Source of the DNA: Parafrankia elaeagni
Lineage (GTDB): Bacteria > Actinomycetota > Actinomycetes > Frankiales > Frankiaceae
DNA: 64,000 nucleotides
NCBI RefSeq assembly: GCF_000374165.1
Contig: NZ_KB893794.1
Span: forward strand, 62,001-126,000
Reading direction: 5' to 3'
Under the pieces are notes generated by a model, which was not told the origin of the DNA, searched no databases, and was given only the letters and a program-made list of their open reading frames with translations. Positions 27,271-36,915 of the stretch are shown here, one piece after another. A program made the translations under genes and the position numbers. The stretch's first letter is position 1. Each line of letters begins with the position of its first letter.

Positions 27271-27627
27271 ATGCACACCCTGGACAGCCTCGACGCCGAG
27301 TCGCGCAGGACGGACGTGCCGGAGTTCTGGCCGGGCGACACCCTGAAGGTCCACGTGCGCGTGGTCGAGGGCAACCGCCAGCGCATCCAGGTCTTCCAGG
27401 GCGTGGTGATTCGCCGCCAGGGAGGCGGCGTTCGGGAGACCTTCACCGTCCGCAAGGTCAGCTTCGGCGTCGGTGTGGAGCGGACCTTCCCTCTCCACAG
27501 CCCGATCGTGTCGCGGATCGAGGTCGTGACCCGCGGTGACGTCCGTCGGGCGAAGCTCTACTACCTGCGCCAGCTCCGTGGCAAGGCTGCCAAGATCAAG
27601 GAGAAGCGCGAGCCGGTCGGCCGCTGA
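27271..27627 (+). CDS. rplS: 50S ribosomal protein L19
   Basis: A 118-residue L19 with the signatures [37 protein letters not shown] and [22 protein letters not shown] 27271 is preceded by a GAGGAAG ribosome site. It has its own 400-bp leader rather than being co-transcribed tightly with trmD. Confidence 0.98.
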   Translation: MHTLDSLDAESRRTDVPEFWPGDTLKVHVRVVEGNRQRIQVFQGVVIRRQGGGVRETFTVRKVSFGVGVERTFPLHSPIVSRIEVVTRGDVRRAKLYYLRQLRGKAAKIKEKREPVGR

Positions 27628-27823
27628 ATTTTCCCGAGCGGGGTCGTCCACCGGTGTCCCCCTCGGAGCGGACACCGGGCGACTTGCCGGGTGCGAAACC
27701 ACTCCACCGCGCGCGCGGTGCATCAGGATGGTCAGGCTGCGGGCTGATCTCGTCAGGTCGCAGCCCTGGCGGGTCTCTGCCCGTCCTCATGACGAACGAC
27801 GGCCGACCTGACGAGGTGGCGCA

Positions 27824-29035
27824 GTGAGTGGATCGGACCGCGGCTTGCCCGAGCCGTTCGACGGCCCTGCCGGGAGCGTTCCGGCGCCGGCCGGCGCCGG
27901 CCGCGGTGATCTCCCCGGTGCCGAGGGCCCTGCCGTGGACCAGACGGACGTACTCAGCGTTTCCGGCGCCGCCGACGACCGTCCAGGCGATTCGTCCTCG
28001 GCCGGATCGCATGCCGGCGGGGAGAGCGGCGGCACGTCCGCTGCCACGGGCCGGCGGGTCTCCCGGCCGGCAGGCGGAAGGGATCACGGGCGTGGCTCCT
28101 TCCTCCGTGAGCTTCCGATCCTCGTGTTGGTGGCCTTCCTGCTCGCGCTGCTGATCAAGACCGTCTTCGTGCAGGCGTTCTGGATTCCGTCCGAGTCGAT
28201 GGAGCGGACGCTGCTCATCGACGACCGCGTCCTGGTGAACAAGGTCGTCTACCACTTCCGCGACGTGCACCGTGGCGAGATCGTCGTGTTCAACGGTCAG
28301 GGCACCGGGTTCGAGCGGGAGTCCGTCGTCGTCTCGCCGCCGAGCAACGGGTTCAGCCGTCTCGTCCGCAACGTGCAGGAGCTCCTGGGGCTCGGCGCGC
28401 CGAGCGAGAAGGACTTCATCAAACGGGTGATCGGAGTGGGCGGCGACGTCGTCGCCTGCTGCGACGACGCCGGGCGTGTGACGGTGAACGGCAAGGGTCT
28501 CGACGAGCCGTACGTCTATGAGAACGACTTCCGCGACTTCGGGCCGATCACTGTTCCGGACGGCGACCTGTGGCTGATGGGTGACCACCGTTCCCGTTCC
28601 TCGGACTCCCGCCAGAACGGCCCCGTTCCGCAGGACAAGGTGATCGGTCGGGCCTTCGTCCGAGTCTGGCCACTCGGCCGGTTCGGGATGCTGTCAGTGC
28701 CGGGAACCTTCTCAGGTGTGCCGTCCGCAGCGGGTGCTCCCACATTGCCCGGCGCTGGCACCGGGCCGCCCACGCCGGCTGCCTCGGGGCCGCTCGGGTC
28801 CTCGGACGCGCTGTCGGCCCCCCTCGCCGCGCTTGCCCTCGTGGTTCCGCTCCGCCGCCGCACCGGCCGGCGGCGACCGGACGCGGGCCGGTCAGGCGCG
28901 GGACACCCGAGCACAGGGCGTCCGGACAGCACAGGGCGTCCGGACATCGGTCAGCGGAGCATCGGTCAGCGGGACCGGAACGGGACGCGCGGGCGGGACA
29001 GGTGGCCGTGGCGTGACGCGGGTGGTTCACCCTGA
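27824..29035 (+). CDS. lepB: Signal peptidase I
   Basis: A 403-residue type I signal peptidase. The N-terminal 90 residues are disordered, Gly/Ser/Ala-rich and cytosolic; one membrane span ([23 protein letters not shown]) leads to the catalytic Ser in [10 protein letters not shown]. The general-base Lys is in [11 protein letters not shown], and box E is [12 protein letters not shown] second hydrophobic stretch ([15 protein letters not shown]) and a basic tail follow. A 30-residue insertion ([22 protein letters not shown]) precedes the Lys. GTG start at 27824. Confidence 0.95.
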   Translation: MSGSDRGLPEPFDGPAGSVPAPAGAGRGDLPGAEGPAVDQTDVLSVSGAADDRPGDSSSAGSHAGGESGGTSAATGRRVSRPAGGRDHGRGSFLRELPILVLVAFLLALLIKTVFVQAFWIPSESMERTLLIDDRVLVNKVVYHFRDVHRGEIVVFNGQGTGFERESVVVSPPSNGFSRLVRNVQELLGLGAPSEKDFIKRVIGVGGDVVACCDDAGRVTVNGKGLDEPYVYENDFRDFGPITVPDGDLWLMGDHRSRSSDSRQNGPVPQDKVIGRAFVRVWPLGRFGMLSVPGTFSGVPSAAGAPTLPGAGTGPPTPAASGPLGSSDALSAPLAALALVVPLRRRTGRRRPDAGRSGAGHPSTGRPDSTGRPDIGQRSIGQRDRNGTRGRDRWPWRDAGGSP

Positions 29036-29046
29036 TCTCGACGCAG

Positions 29047-29763
29047 GTGCGCAGAGCGGCGATTCGCAGCGATGCCGGCCTCTTCGGCTACGAACGGGCG
29101 CTGGTCCGCGGCGGCCTCGGGCCGGTGGCCGGTGTGGATGAGGCTGGTCGGGGCGCCTGCGCGGGGCCGCTGGTCGTGGCCGCGGTGGTTCTCGACCTGC
29201 GCCGGACGCGACTGCTCGGCCGGCTCACCGACTCGAAGCTGCTCACCGAGCGCATCCGCGAGGAGGTCTACGCCGACGTCCTGGCGAGTGCCGCCGCGGT
29301 GGCGACCGTCGTGGTCTCCGCGGCGGACATCGACCGGATCGGTGTGCATGTGGCCAACATCATGGGTATGCGCCGAGCGGTGGCGGCACTCGACGTCTGG
29401 CCGGGCTACGTGCTGACGGACGGGTTCGCAGTCGCGGGCTTCGGGGTGGAGTCGCTGGCGGTGATCAAAGGAGACCGTGTTGTCGGGTGCATCGCCGCGG
29501 CGTCGGTCGTGGCCAAGGTGACCAGAGACCGGATCATGCGTAGTTTGCACGAGCGGTATGCCGAGTACGATTTCGCGCAGCACAAGGGGTACGTCACCGC
29601 GGCGCACAACGCCGCGTTGGCGCGGTACGGGCCGTGCGAGGAGCACCGCCTGTCCTACGTCAACGTCGCCGCTCAGGCGGTGCCGGCAGGAAAGACACGA
29701 TCGTTGCGGCTGGAGGACAGAGTTGGTATGACCAGCCTGCATGGCGCCACGGAGAGCGCATGA
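29047..29763 (+). CDS. rnhB: Ribonuclease HII
   Basis: A 238-residue RNase HII removing ribonucleotides from DNA. The acidic triad is in [19 protein letters not shown], and the YVLTDGF and [20 protein letters not shown] segments. GTG start at 29047, 11 bp after lepB. The stop overlaps the next gene (ATGA). The C-terminal 25 residues extend beyond the usual family end. Confidence 0.95.
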   Translation: MRRAAIRSDAGLFGYERALVRGGLGPVAGVDEAGRGACAGPLVVAAVVLDLRRTRLLGRLTDSKLLTERIREEVYADVLASAAAVATVVVSAADIDRIGVHVANIMGMRRAVAALDVWPGYVLTDGFAVAGFGVESLAVIKGDRVVGCIAAASVVAKVTRDRIMRSLHERYAEYDFAQHKGYVTAAHNAALARYGPCEEHRLSYVNVAAQAVPAGKTRSLRLEDRVGMTSLHGATESA

Positions 29764-30056
29764 GCGCGGAGGATCTCGAGAAGTACGAGACCGAGATGGA
29801 GCTCCAGCTCTACCGCGAGTACCGCGACGTGGTCGGGTTGTTCTCGTACGTGATCGAGACCGAGCGGCGGTTCTATCTGGCGAACGACTATCAGATCGAG
29901 GTCCGCAACAGTTCGGACGGCGAGGTCTTCTTCGAGCTCACCCTGCGCGACGCCTGGGTCTGGGACATGTTCCGTCCTGCACGTTTCGTGAAGAACGTTC
30001 GGGTTGTCACGTTCAAGGACATCAACGTCGAGGAACTGACCAAAGCCGAGCTCTGA
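29760..30056 (+). CDS. DUF2469 family protein
   Basis: A 98-residue acidic protein ([42 protein letters not shown]) that is nearly invariant across actinobacteria and always lies after rnhB. Its function is unknown. It is translationally coupled to rnhB by the ATGA overlap. No membrane segment or known catalytic motif is visible. Confidence 0.9.
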   Translation: MSAEDLEKYETEMELQLYREYRDVVGLFSYVIETERRFYLANDYQIEVRNSSDGEVFFELTLRDAWVWDMFRPARFVKNVRVVTFKDINVEELTKAEL

Positions 30057-30363
30057 ACCCCGAGGTCTGCCGCTGAGGTCGGGGACCCGGCTGCCGGGGC
30101 TCCGTTCCGCTCCGCTGCGTCGTGCCCGTTGCGGCCTCGTCCGTCCCGCGTGTGTCGGCGGTTCGGCCCACGGGCCGCTGCGTGCTGCCCCTGCGCGATT
30201 CGCACGCGTGCGCCCCGCGGTCACGCGGGGACGAGGGCCACCGGGGGGCTGTGGACGGAAACGGGTTGTCCACAGTGAGCAGTCCGAGCTGCCTCTGCGG
30301 CCTGAGCACACGCAACCTGATCTCACCGACGGGCGATCGACCCGCGGTGGGACGGAGACTCGG
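30057..30363. promoter_or_regulatory. Upstream region of yraN-comM-dprA with paired DnaA-box-like sites
   Basis: The 307-bp gap contains TTGTCCACA (30266-30274), an exact match to the actinobacterial DnaA-box consensus. Facing it is TGTGGAC (30250-30256), so the two form the inverted pair CTGTGGAC/GTCCACAG. No gene is supported. Confidence 0.45.
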
Positions 30364-30720
30364 ATGCGGGTCAGTCAGCGGTTCGGCAGGTTCGGTGAGG
30401 ACGTCGCGGCCCGTCATCTCAGCGCGGAGGGCGCGGAGATCCTCGTCCGGAACTGGCGCTGCCGTGAGGGCGAGATCGACATCGTCGCCCGCCAGGGCGA
30501 CCTTCTGCTTTTCTGCGAAGTGAAGGCGCGTGCCGGCACCGGATACGGCAGCGGCGCCGAGGCGGTCACCGGCCGCAAGGCGGCCCGGATCCGGCGGCTC
30601 GCCGTGCGTTGGCTGGCGGAGCATCCCCAGCCGCCCGCGATCGTGCGCTTCGACGTGCTCTCAGTCTGTCGGGAGCAGCAGGGCGCGGTGCGTGTGGATC
30701 ACCTGCGGGGAGCCTTCTGA
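30364..30720 (+). CDS. YraN/UPF0102 nuclease-fold protein
   Basis: A 118-residue UPF0102 protein with the PD-(D/E)XK-like core: GEDVAARHLSAEGAEILVRNWRCREGEIDIVARQGDLLLFCEVKAR. It has the E-x-D and ExK residues of the Holliday-junction-resolvase-like fold. ATG start at 30364. It is the first gene of the yraN-comM-dprA unit; its stop overlaps the comM start (ATGA). Confidence 0.92.
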   Translation: MRVSQRFGRFGEDVAARHLSAEGAEILVRNWRCREGEIDIVARQGDLLLFCEVKARAGTGYGSGAEAVTGRKAARIRRLAVRWLAEHPQPPAIVRFDVLSVCREQQGAVRVDHLRGAF

Positions 30721-31682
30721 TGGCGCTCGCCCGTTCACTGGCCGTCGCCGTGGTCGGTATCGAAGGGCACCTCGTCGAGGTGGAGGCCGATCTGGCGAAC
30801 GGCCTACCCGGACTGACACTGATCGGCCTGCCCGACGCGGCTCTGCACGAGGCGCGCGACCGGGTGCGCGCCGCGGTGGTGAACTCGCGCGAGCGCTGGC
30901 CGGATCGCAGGATCACCGTCGGCCTCTTCCCCGCGACATTGCCCAAGTCGGGCAGCGCGTTCGATCTCGCCATGGCCGCAGCGATCCTGGGCGCGGCCGG
31001 TGCCGTGCCGCGCGCGGCCCTCGTCGGCCGGATCCTGATCGGTGAACTCGCCCTCGACGGCAGGCTCCGCCCGGTGCGCGGTGTCCTGCCGGCCGTGCTC
31101 GCGGCGGTCGGCGCCGGGTTGGAGCGCATCGTCGTCCCGGCGTCGAACGCCCGGGAGGCCGCGCTGGTGCCAGGCGCGGTGATCGAGCCCATGCATGACC
31201 TCGCGGGCGTGCTCGACCTGCTACGCGGCCGCCCCCGGCTCGACCAGGTCCTGCCGGAGGCGGTGACCGCAGTCCGTCCTGATCCGCCCGAGCTGGATCT
31301 CTCGGACGTCGCGGGTCAGGCTCGGGGGCGCCTCGCGGCCGAGGTGGCCGCGGCCGGCGGCCATCACCTGTATCTGCAGGGCCCTCCCGGCACCGGCAAG
31401 ACGATGATCGCCGAACGACTGCCCGGCCTGCTGCCGGCTCTCGACACGGCGGCGGCGCTCGAGGTCACGGCCGTGCACTCGGTCGCAGGCGTCCTCCCAT
31501 TGGGCGAGCCGCTGGTGACCAGGCCTCCGTTCCGGAGCCCGCATCATTCCGCCACCCCGGCCGCGCTCGTCGGCTCGGGCTCCTCGGTCATCCGTCCAGG
31601 GCTTGCCAGCCAGGCACATCACGGTGTGCTTTTTCTTGACGAGTCGTGCAAACTAAAGTACACCCTATGGAACGCGAACTAA
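30720..31682 (+). pseudogene. comM: comM (yifB), 5' part, interrupted by the integrated element
   Basis: This is the N-terminal 308 codons of the Mg-chelatase-like AAA+ protein ComM, a branch-migration helicase that helps integrate transforming DNA. The N-terminal domain (VGIEGHLVEVEADLANGLPG) and Walker A (GPPGTGKT, from residue 221) are intact. At residues 307-308, the Asp-Glu of Walker B (VLFLDE), the element begins; 12 foreign codons (SCKLKYTLWNAN) follow before a stop. The rest of the gene is at 48138-48752. Joining the two at the repeated GACGAG restores one 512-codon frame. As it stands the ATPase should be inactive. Confidence 0.93.
31623..31664. other. attL: left junction with the integrase-proximal half of attP
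   Basis: The core GACGAG lies at 31638-31643. The comM side carries GGTGTGCT (31623-31630). The element side carries the inverted arm AGTACACC (31657-31664). Measured from a central GA dinucleotide (core positions 4-5), the arm is 14 bases away, matching the arm in attR. Confidence 0.75.
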
Positions 31683-33355
31683 GTGACGGAACGGTCGAAG
31701 GCATCGCCATCGACCCCGAAACAGGTGAAGAGCGCCCGTTCTTGCGTCGCCCAGGCAGGCGTACACGGGCCGTGGTGTATCCGCCCTTTAAGTCCTACGG
31801 CGTCGAGGTTCGGCCAGGAACGAAGCCGATCTGGCTTTATCTGCGGTTGTCGAAGTACCACCGGGATGGTGCGGATGCGATCGAGCGTCACCGCATCGAC
31901 CTCACGCGGCTACTGGCCATCCAGGGTGGATGGACGATCATGGGTGAGTACGTCGACAACGACTCGGCGAGCGCAGCCGCCGTGCGGACCCGGAAGGGGT
32001 GGCACGCGCTCAACGCGGATGTGGAAGCCGGGACGGTCACCGCCGTGGCGTTCTGGAAGCTGGACCGAACCAACCGGATCGCCACTCGCTGTATGGAGTG
32101 GATCGCACGCTGTCAGATCAAGGGTGTGATGTTGGTCTCACATCAGGATTCGGCTGATGAGTTGAACACCGCCACGGCCGGAGCCAAGCTTGTCGTTGGG
32201 ATCAAGGCGATCTTGGCCGAGGTTGAGACTGACGTGATGTCCGAGCGGCAGCTGAACGCCAAGCGCCATGCTGCGGAAGCTGGGTTCCATCACGGTGGTA
32301 CGCGCCCGTTTGGGTGGATGGCCGGTGCCCGTGAGACCGACGAGCTTGGACGGAGCGGGGTGCGCTTGGTGCCGCATCCGGTCGAGTTCGAGGCCCTGAA
32401 GGCCGCCGTACCGCTGGTGATCTCCGGCAAGAGTCTGCGGAGCGTGGCCCGGTACTGGAAAGATCAGTTCGGCATCACGACCGCGGACGGGTCGTTGATG
32501 GCCGAAGCCAACATCCGCCGCATGCTGACCTCCCCGCGCATGGTGGGCTACCGCATGCGCCAGGTCCCGGAACATCAGCGGGGCGTCAAGATCAATCTAT
32601 TCGATTATGTGGCCCGCGACGCCGAAGGAAACCCGGTCATCGCGCAGCAGCCGGTGTGCGATCTTGCGGTCTGGCGGCAGGTGGTCAGCAAGCTGGAGGC
32701 AGCCCGGAACTCTCAGACCCGCAGCCCGTGGGGGTCGTTCGAGTGGCTCCTGACCGGGCTGACCTACTGTGAGTGTGGTCATAGGCTCTATGGGCTCCAG
32801 AAGGCGTACAAGGGCGAGGGAGGCGTGATCCGCCGCCGCTACGCCTACCGCTGCACCGCCAACCGGCGGAAGGGCGCCGGGACATGTACCTATCGATCGG
32901 TGCTGCACGCCGAGCCAGGGGAGGCGCACGTGCAGGGGTGGCTGTTTGCCTACCTCACCGATGACCGTCTCGCCCAGGCACGCGCGAAGGAAGACGCCGC
33001 CCGACAGCTTGCGAGCCCGACGGGCAGCCTGATGCGCGATCTAGAAGCCGCCCGAGCCGAGCGTGAGATCCTGGTTGCGCAGCAGGGGAGCCCTGCCTAC
33101 CGTGGACCCAAGGTAGGGATCTTGCTCGGCATGATCGACAATGTGCAGGAGCGGATAGACAAGCTGGAGGCGCAGGCGAACGCTGCAACAGTGGACACGC
33201 TGCCCGTGACCTCCCACGCGGACCTCATCGCCCAGTGGCCCGACATGGACCTGAGCCAACGGCGCCAGCTACTCGCCCGCGTGATCGAGCGGATCGATGT
33301 CACTGCGGGTAAGGAGCCGCTCGCCGAAAGAGTGAAGATCGCTCCCCGTTTGTGA
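31667..33355 (+). CDS. Large serine recombinase (integrase of the element)
   Basis: A 562-residue serine integrase. After an unusual N-terminal extension of about 50 residues comes the resolvase domain, with the nucleophile Ser62 in LYLRLSK and the arginines in KLDRTNR (R134, R137), ending with SERQLNAKRHAAEAG. The recombinase domain follows (GTRPFGW ... SVARYWKDQFGI ... RRMLTSPRMVGYR). The zinc ribbon uses C368, C370, C396 and C407, and a coiled-coil segment comes next (LEAARAEREILVAQQ ... IDNVQERIDKLEAQ). ATG 31667 is preferred; an in-frame GTG at 31646 lies in attL. It presumably catalyses attP x attB integration into comM. Confidence 0.93.
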   Translation: MERELSDGTVEGIAIDPETGEERPFLRRPGRRTRAVVYPPFKSYGVEVRPGTKPIWLYLRLSKYHRDGADAIERHRIDLTRLLAIQGGWTIMGEYVDNDSASAAAVRTRKGWHALNADVEAGTVTAVAFWKLDRTNRIATRCMEWIARCQIKGVMLVSHQDSADELNTATAGAKLVVGIKAILAEVETDVMSERQLNAKRHAAEAGFHHGGTRPFGWMAGARETDELGRSGVRLVPHPVEFEALKAAVPLVISGKSLRSVARYWKDQFGITTADGSLMAEANIRRMLTSPRMVGYRMRQVPEHQRGVKINLFDYVARDAEGNPVIAQQPVCDLAVWRQVVSKLEAARNSQTRSPWGSFEWLLTGLTYCECGHRLYGLQKAYKGEGGVIRRRYAYRCTANRRKGAGTCTYRSVLHAEPGEAHVQGWLFAYLTDDRLAQARAKEDAARQLASPTGSLMRDLEAARAEREILVAQQGSPAYRGPKVGILLGMIDNVQERIDKLEAQANAATVDTLPVTSHADLIAQWPDMDLSQRRQLLARVIERIDVTAGKEPLAERVKIAPRL

Positions 33356-33643
33356 CGGTCTGGCCGAGGCGCGCCCGAAGCCATCAATGATGTGAATCAC
33401 ATCACGTGCTAGTTCGTCGGGTAGGGGACCCAGCGCCGCAGCCTGACGGCCCGCCCGCCAACCTGCCACGTAGTCAGCACGCTCACCGTCACCGATGAAA
33501 GCCGGCACCACCGGATGATCATCGTTGGCGGTCGGCGTGTCTGCCCACCCGCCCACCCACACCGTGGCCGCCTTCTGATCACCGCTGCCGGCCGGCATCG
33601 TGGCAGGGTCCTGCGAACCGGCATCGGAACCTTCGGTGCTCAT
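33269..33643 (-). CDS. Hypothetical protein, last gene of the rep-tra operon
   Basis: A 124-residue acidic protein not recognised. The middle section (FIGDGERADYVAGWRAGRQAAALGPLPDELARDVIHIIDGFGRA) looks like a small helical domain. The ATG at 33643 overlaps the stop of the rep gene by 4 bases, supporting it as a real, coupled gene. Its 3' end overlaps the integrase 3' end on the other strand by 87 bp. Confidence 0.6.
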   Translation of the reverse strand: MSTEGSDAGSQDPATMPAGSGDQKAATVWVGGWADTPTANDDHPVVPAFIGDGERADYVAGWRAGRQAAALGPLPDELARDVIHIIDGFGRASARPSQTGSDLHSFGERLLTRSDIDPLDHAGE

Positions 33644-35067
33644 AGATCAGCCCGCCAGGTGCCCCCACGGCTATCAGCCGGCCGTGACGCTGGCAGGCCG
33701 GGAGGGTCGGCGCCGTGTCCGTGGCTGAGATGTAGCCCGCGGCCCGCGTAGGTCCACGCACCGAGGATGATCGTCTCCGGGTCTCCGTCGAGCCTGCCGA
33801 AGGCGTCCACCGGGATTCGGCCCGCCATCGCGGCCCCGATCGTGCGGGACCACACCCGCCGCACCGTCCGCAACGCGGTGAACGTCGTCGAGTAGGCCCG
33901 CGATTTCGTGAGCCAGTGGCCACCGAACCCCATCTGGTGGGCCCAGCGCAGCAGCCGCGGGACATCACCGGAATCCCGGCCGAGTACCGCGTCCAACGCC
34001 GCGGTGAACGTCGCATCCTGGCCGAGCCGCCAGCAGGTCTCCACCAACCGCCGCACATGCGGAGCCAGGACCAGCCGGCCGAGTGCGGCCAACGACCGGA
34101 CCGGATGATCCAACGCCCCGCCGGCCGCCGCGGACTTGGTGATGTACTTCGCCAGGTAGTTGGACACTCGCCCGACGTCGGTGGGCCCGTCGAGCGCGAT
34201 GCGCCGGATGTCGACCTGGACACCCCAGCGCACCGCCCACCCGTCATCGGAAACGGTGCCCGTGTCGAGAGTGAGCGCGTCCGGATCGGGAGCAGGGACC
34301 GCCACCGACCCGACAACGTCCCGCAGAGCGTCCGCGACCAGATCACTATCCGCCCACGCGGGGGGAGCGGAACCGGGGCCGTCCGGCCCGTCGACCCGGA
34401 CCACCACATGCAGGTGCACCACGCCGCGTGCCTGCATCTCCGCGACCTTGACGAAGCTCAACCGCGCTGCACGGCGAAGCCTCGCCACGGTCAGCCCGGC
34501 CGCCGCCGCCACCGCGGATTCCGTCGCGTCGCGGGTGGCCTTCCACAGCCGGGGGACGAGCGCGTTCCACACCACGGTCCGGCCGTAGGCGTAGCAGTCC
34601 GGGCAGATCGGGGAACCCAGCCGGGAATCATCCTCGCGGTGCCGCTCATGACAGCCCGCCGGACGGCCGTGCGGACACAGCCCCCGCCGGGGGTGACACG
34701 CCCGCACCGGACCGGTTTTCCCGCCCTGTTGGCGCCGGGAGTGCACCGGGCCGAAGGACGGTGCGGTCAGCGTGACGAACCACGCCGGATGCCCGGTGAC
34801 CGTCTCCGGCACGCCCTTGCCGCCCGCCAAGCCCGCCAGGACGAGGCGCCGCGCGTCGCGCTTGTACACCGCGCTGCACGCCGGACAGGCGCTCTCCCGC
34901 CGGTTGTTGCACCGCACATGCAGCACCCCGCCGGGTAGATCCGCCCCCGACACGGCGCGTCGCACCTCACCCGTGTGCACATCAACGTGATCGACATGGC
35001 CGGACAGGCGGATCGGACGCGAGCAGCCCCCCGCGACCGGCCGATCGTCCGTAGACGCCTCACTCAT
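33640..35067 (-). CDS. Rolling-circle replication initiator, RepSA-like
   Basis: A 475-residue initiator like RepSA of the AICE pSAM2. It has motif 1 (WFVTLTAPSFG), the HUH motif (VVHLHVVV, H218 and H220), and catalytic tyrosines in SNYLAKYITKS (Y304, Y308). Several Cys/His pairs near the N terminus (CPAC, CHPRRGLCPHG, CPDC) suggest zinc binding. Start chosen at ATG 35067, with AGGGA upstream; an upstream in-frame ATG at 35133 is less likely. It would nick a double-strand origin after excision, so the circular form can replicate before transfer. Confidence 0.88.
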   Translation of the reverse strand: MSEASTDDRPVAGGCSRPIRLSGHVDHVDVHTGEVRRAVSGADLPGGVLHVRCNNRRESACPACSAVYKRDARRLVLAGLAGGKGVPETVTGHPAWFVTLTAPSFGPVHSRRQQGGKTGPVRACHPRRGLCPHGRPAGCHERHREDDSRLGSPICPDCYAYGRTVVWNALVPRLWKATRDATESAVAAAAGLTVARLRRAARLSFVKVAEMQARGVVHLHVVVRVDGPDGPGSAPPAWADSDLVADALRDVVGSVAVPAPDPDALTLDTGTVSDDGWAVRWGVQVDIRRIALDGPTDVGRVSNYLAKYITKSAAAGGALDHPVRSLAALGRLVLAPHVRRLVETCWRLGQDATFTAALDAVLGRDSGDVPRLLRWAHQMGFGGHWLTKSRAYSTTFTALRTVRRVWSRTIGAAMAGRIPVDAFGRLDGDPETIILGAWTYAGRGLHLSHGHGADPPGLPASRPADSRGGTWRADL

Positions 35068-35160
35068 GATCGTGTCCCTGTGTAAGGGCGCGCCGAGGAC
35101 CGGCCCGGGGTATACCGGGCCGGTTACGGCCACGCGAGAAGGAGGGAGAAGGAGAGCGGG

Positions 35161-36843
35161 CTAGTCCTGGTCGGTGTACCGGCGCACGAAGTCCTCCCAC
35201 GACTCAGCCGCAGGACTTCCGTCGTCGAAACCCGGAGGGGCAACCGGCGGCAGCTCCCGCGGAGGCGGAGGAGTCCACGCCCGCAGCGGCACCGTCGGGT
35301 CGTCGTCCTGGTAGGCGCTCACATCCGGCACCCAGCCGCCCGCCGGCGCCGGGGGTGGTGGTGCAGGGTCGACCGGGCGCCGCGCCGGCAGCGGCTGGAC
35401 CACCGGAGGGACCGGCCCGCCGAGCGAGGGCAGGCCCCGCGCAGGGGCAGCGCCGGGCAGGCTCTCCCAGGCTGCCGGAGCCCACGCCGGTGCCTGCCCG
35501 TACTGGGCCGCCATGGTGTGAATGTCCGGATCGTCCACGAACGCCGCGCGGACCCGGACCGGCGTCGGGTCGCCGTCCTCCAACACATAGCCGACGCCGG
35601 GCAGCGACATCGGGATGCGATCCGTCCACGCACCCCGGGTGTACGCATCGTCACCCAGCACCAGGGCGACTTCCGCCGCCCGCATGCGCAATGCCACTCT
35701 GACCTGGAACAGGTCCCGGAACGGAAGCACGTCCTTACGGGGGTCCTGCACCGCGCCGATGACGACGACGCCGACCGCGCGGCCCTGGGACAGCAGCAGC
35801 GACAGCGCCGCCGAGATCCGGGTCTTGGACTCCCGGTCCGTCGCGTACGCGGTCAACGCGGCGATCTCATCGACCATCACCACGATCAGCGGATGGCGCG
35901 GAGTCGGCTTGTGCAGCCGGGACCGGCCCCGCAGCCAGCCCGTACGGCGGTTCATCGCCGACACCGCGTCCTCCAACACGTCCGCGATCGCGCTGATGTC
36001 AGTGGCGAACCGGGTGAACAGCGGTTCCCCGAACCCCAGCTCCATCCCGCCCTTGGGATCACAGGCCCAGATCTCGACCAGCCCCGAGCGGATCGACGGT
36101 CCGAGCGCGCGGACGATCGACCACAGCACCGACCCCTTACCGGCCCCGCTGGCGCCCGCGACCAGGACATGGGAGCCACGCAGCCGCAGCAGCCACGGCC
36201 CGCCGTCCTCACGCCGGCCCACCACCACCGCATCCAGCCCGGACACATCCCCGGAACCGGGGTCGAGATGCTCGACCGTCACCATGTCCCCGAGCGCCTC
36301 ACGACTGACCAACGCAATATCCGCACGCCCCGCATGCGTCAGGTCCGGGATGATCCGCAGCCCCCGGCCCCCCAACGCCGCCGCCAGGCGCAGCGCGTTG
36401 CGCTGAAGATCCGTCACGTCCTGACCGGGCCGCAGCTGCACACGGAACCGCCGGCCCGATTCGGTGCGCCGTACCCGCCACACCCGCGGCGTCCGCATCC
36501 CCACTTCCAGACCGCAGGCCCGACAGGCAGCGGCCCACCGACGGCGCAGGCGACCCACCCCCAGCCACCCGAGCACCGCCCGGCGCCACCGGCCGACCAG
36601 CAGCACCAGCACCGCCGCCAGACCCAGCAGCACCATCGCCCCGTCACCGCCGACCAACCCGACGAGCTGTGCCCGCAGCCACACCAGCCCGACCAGCACC
36701 CCCAGCTCACGGCGCCACCCCAGCAGTAGCCGCCCGCCGTACTTCACCGCCAGTTCGAACACCGACGGCCGCAACCGCAACCGGAACGAGTCCGCGCGCA
36801 GCCGCCCCTGACGCACCTGCAACACCGGCATCACACCCACCAC
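35161..36843 (-). CDS. FtsK/SpoIIIE-family conjugal translocase (TraB/TraSA-like)
   Basis: A 560-residue DNA pump. Two hydrophobic segments near residues 46-86 (LGVLVGLVWL ... MVLLGLAAVLVLLVG) precede the motor domain. Walker A is GASGAGKGS (230-238) and Walker B is LIVVMVDEIAAL (D325, E326). The C-terminal 90 residues are Pro-rich and then acidic. This single-protein hexameric translocase moves double-stranded DNA between mycelial cells, using short repeats at a clt site. GTG start at 36843; an in-frame ATG at 36831 is an alternative. It lies upstream of the rep gene in the same operon. Confidence 0.88.
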   Translation of the reverse strand: MVGVMPVLQVRQGRLRADSFRLRLRPSVFELAVKYGGRLLLGWRRELGVLVGLVWLRAQLVGLVGGDGAMVLLGLAAVLVLLVGRWRRAVLGWLGVGRLRRRWAAACRACGLEVGMRTPRVWRVRRTESGRRFRVQLRPGQDVTDLQRNALRLAAALGGRGLRIIPDLTHAGRADIALVSREALGDMVTVEHLDPGSGDVSGLDAVVVGRREDGGPWLLRLRGSHVLVAGASGAGKGSVLWSIVRALGPSIRSGLVEIWACDPKGGMELGFGEPLFTRFATDISAIADVLEDAVSAMNRRTGWLRGRSRLHKPTPRHPLIVVMVDEIAALTAYATDRESKTRISAALSLLLSQGRAVGVVVIGAVQDPRKDVLPFRDLFQVRVALRMRAAEVALVLGDDAYTRGAWTDRIPMSLPGVGYVLEDGDPTPVRVRAAFVDDPDIHTMAAQYGQAPAWAPAAWESLPGAAPARGLPSLGGPVPPVVQPLPARRPVDPAPPPPAPAGGWVPDVSAYQDDDPTVPLRAWTPPPPRELPPVAPPGFDDGSPAAESWEDFVRRYTDQD

Positions 36844-36915
36844 CCCTCACGCAGACCGGACAGGACGAGGAAGCGGGGGGCGGCCCCGCAGACGAGAACC
36901 GCCCCCCGCGTGTGA

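Noticed and set aside
27705-27720. 16-bp perfect palindrome CACCGCGC/GCGCGGTG between rplS and lepB
   Set aside because: Alternating GC tracts of this length arise easily at this base composition; there is no loop or U-run to support a terminator.
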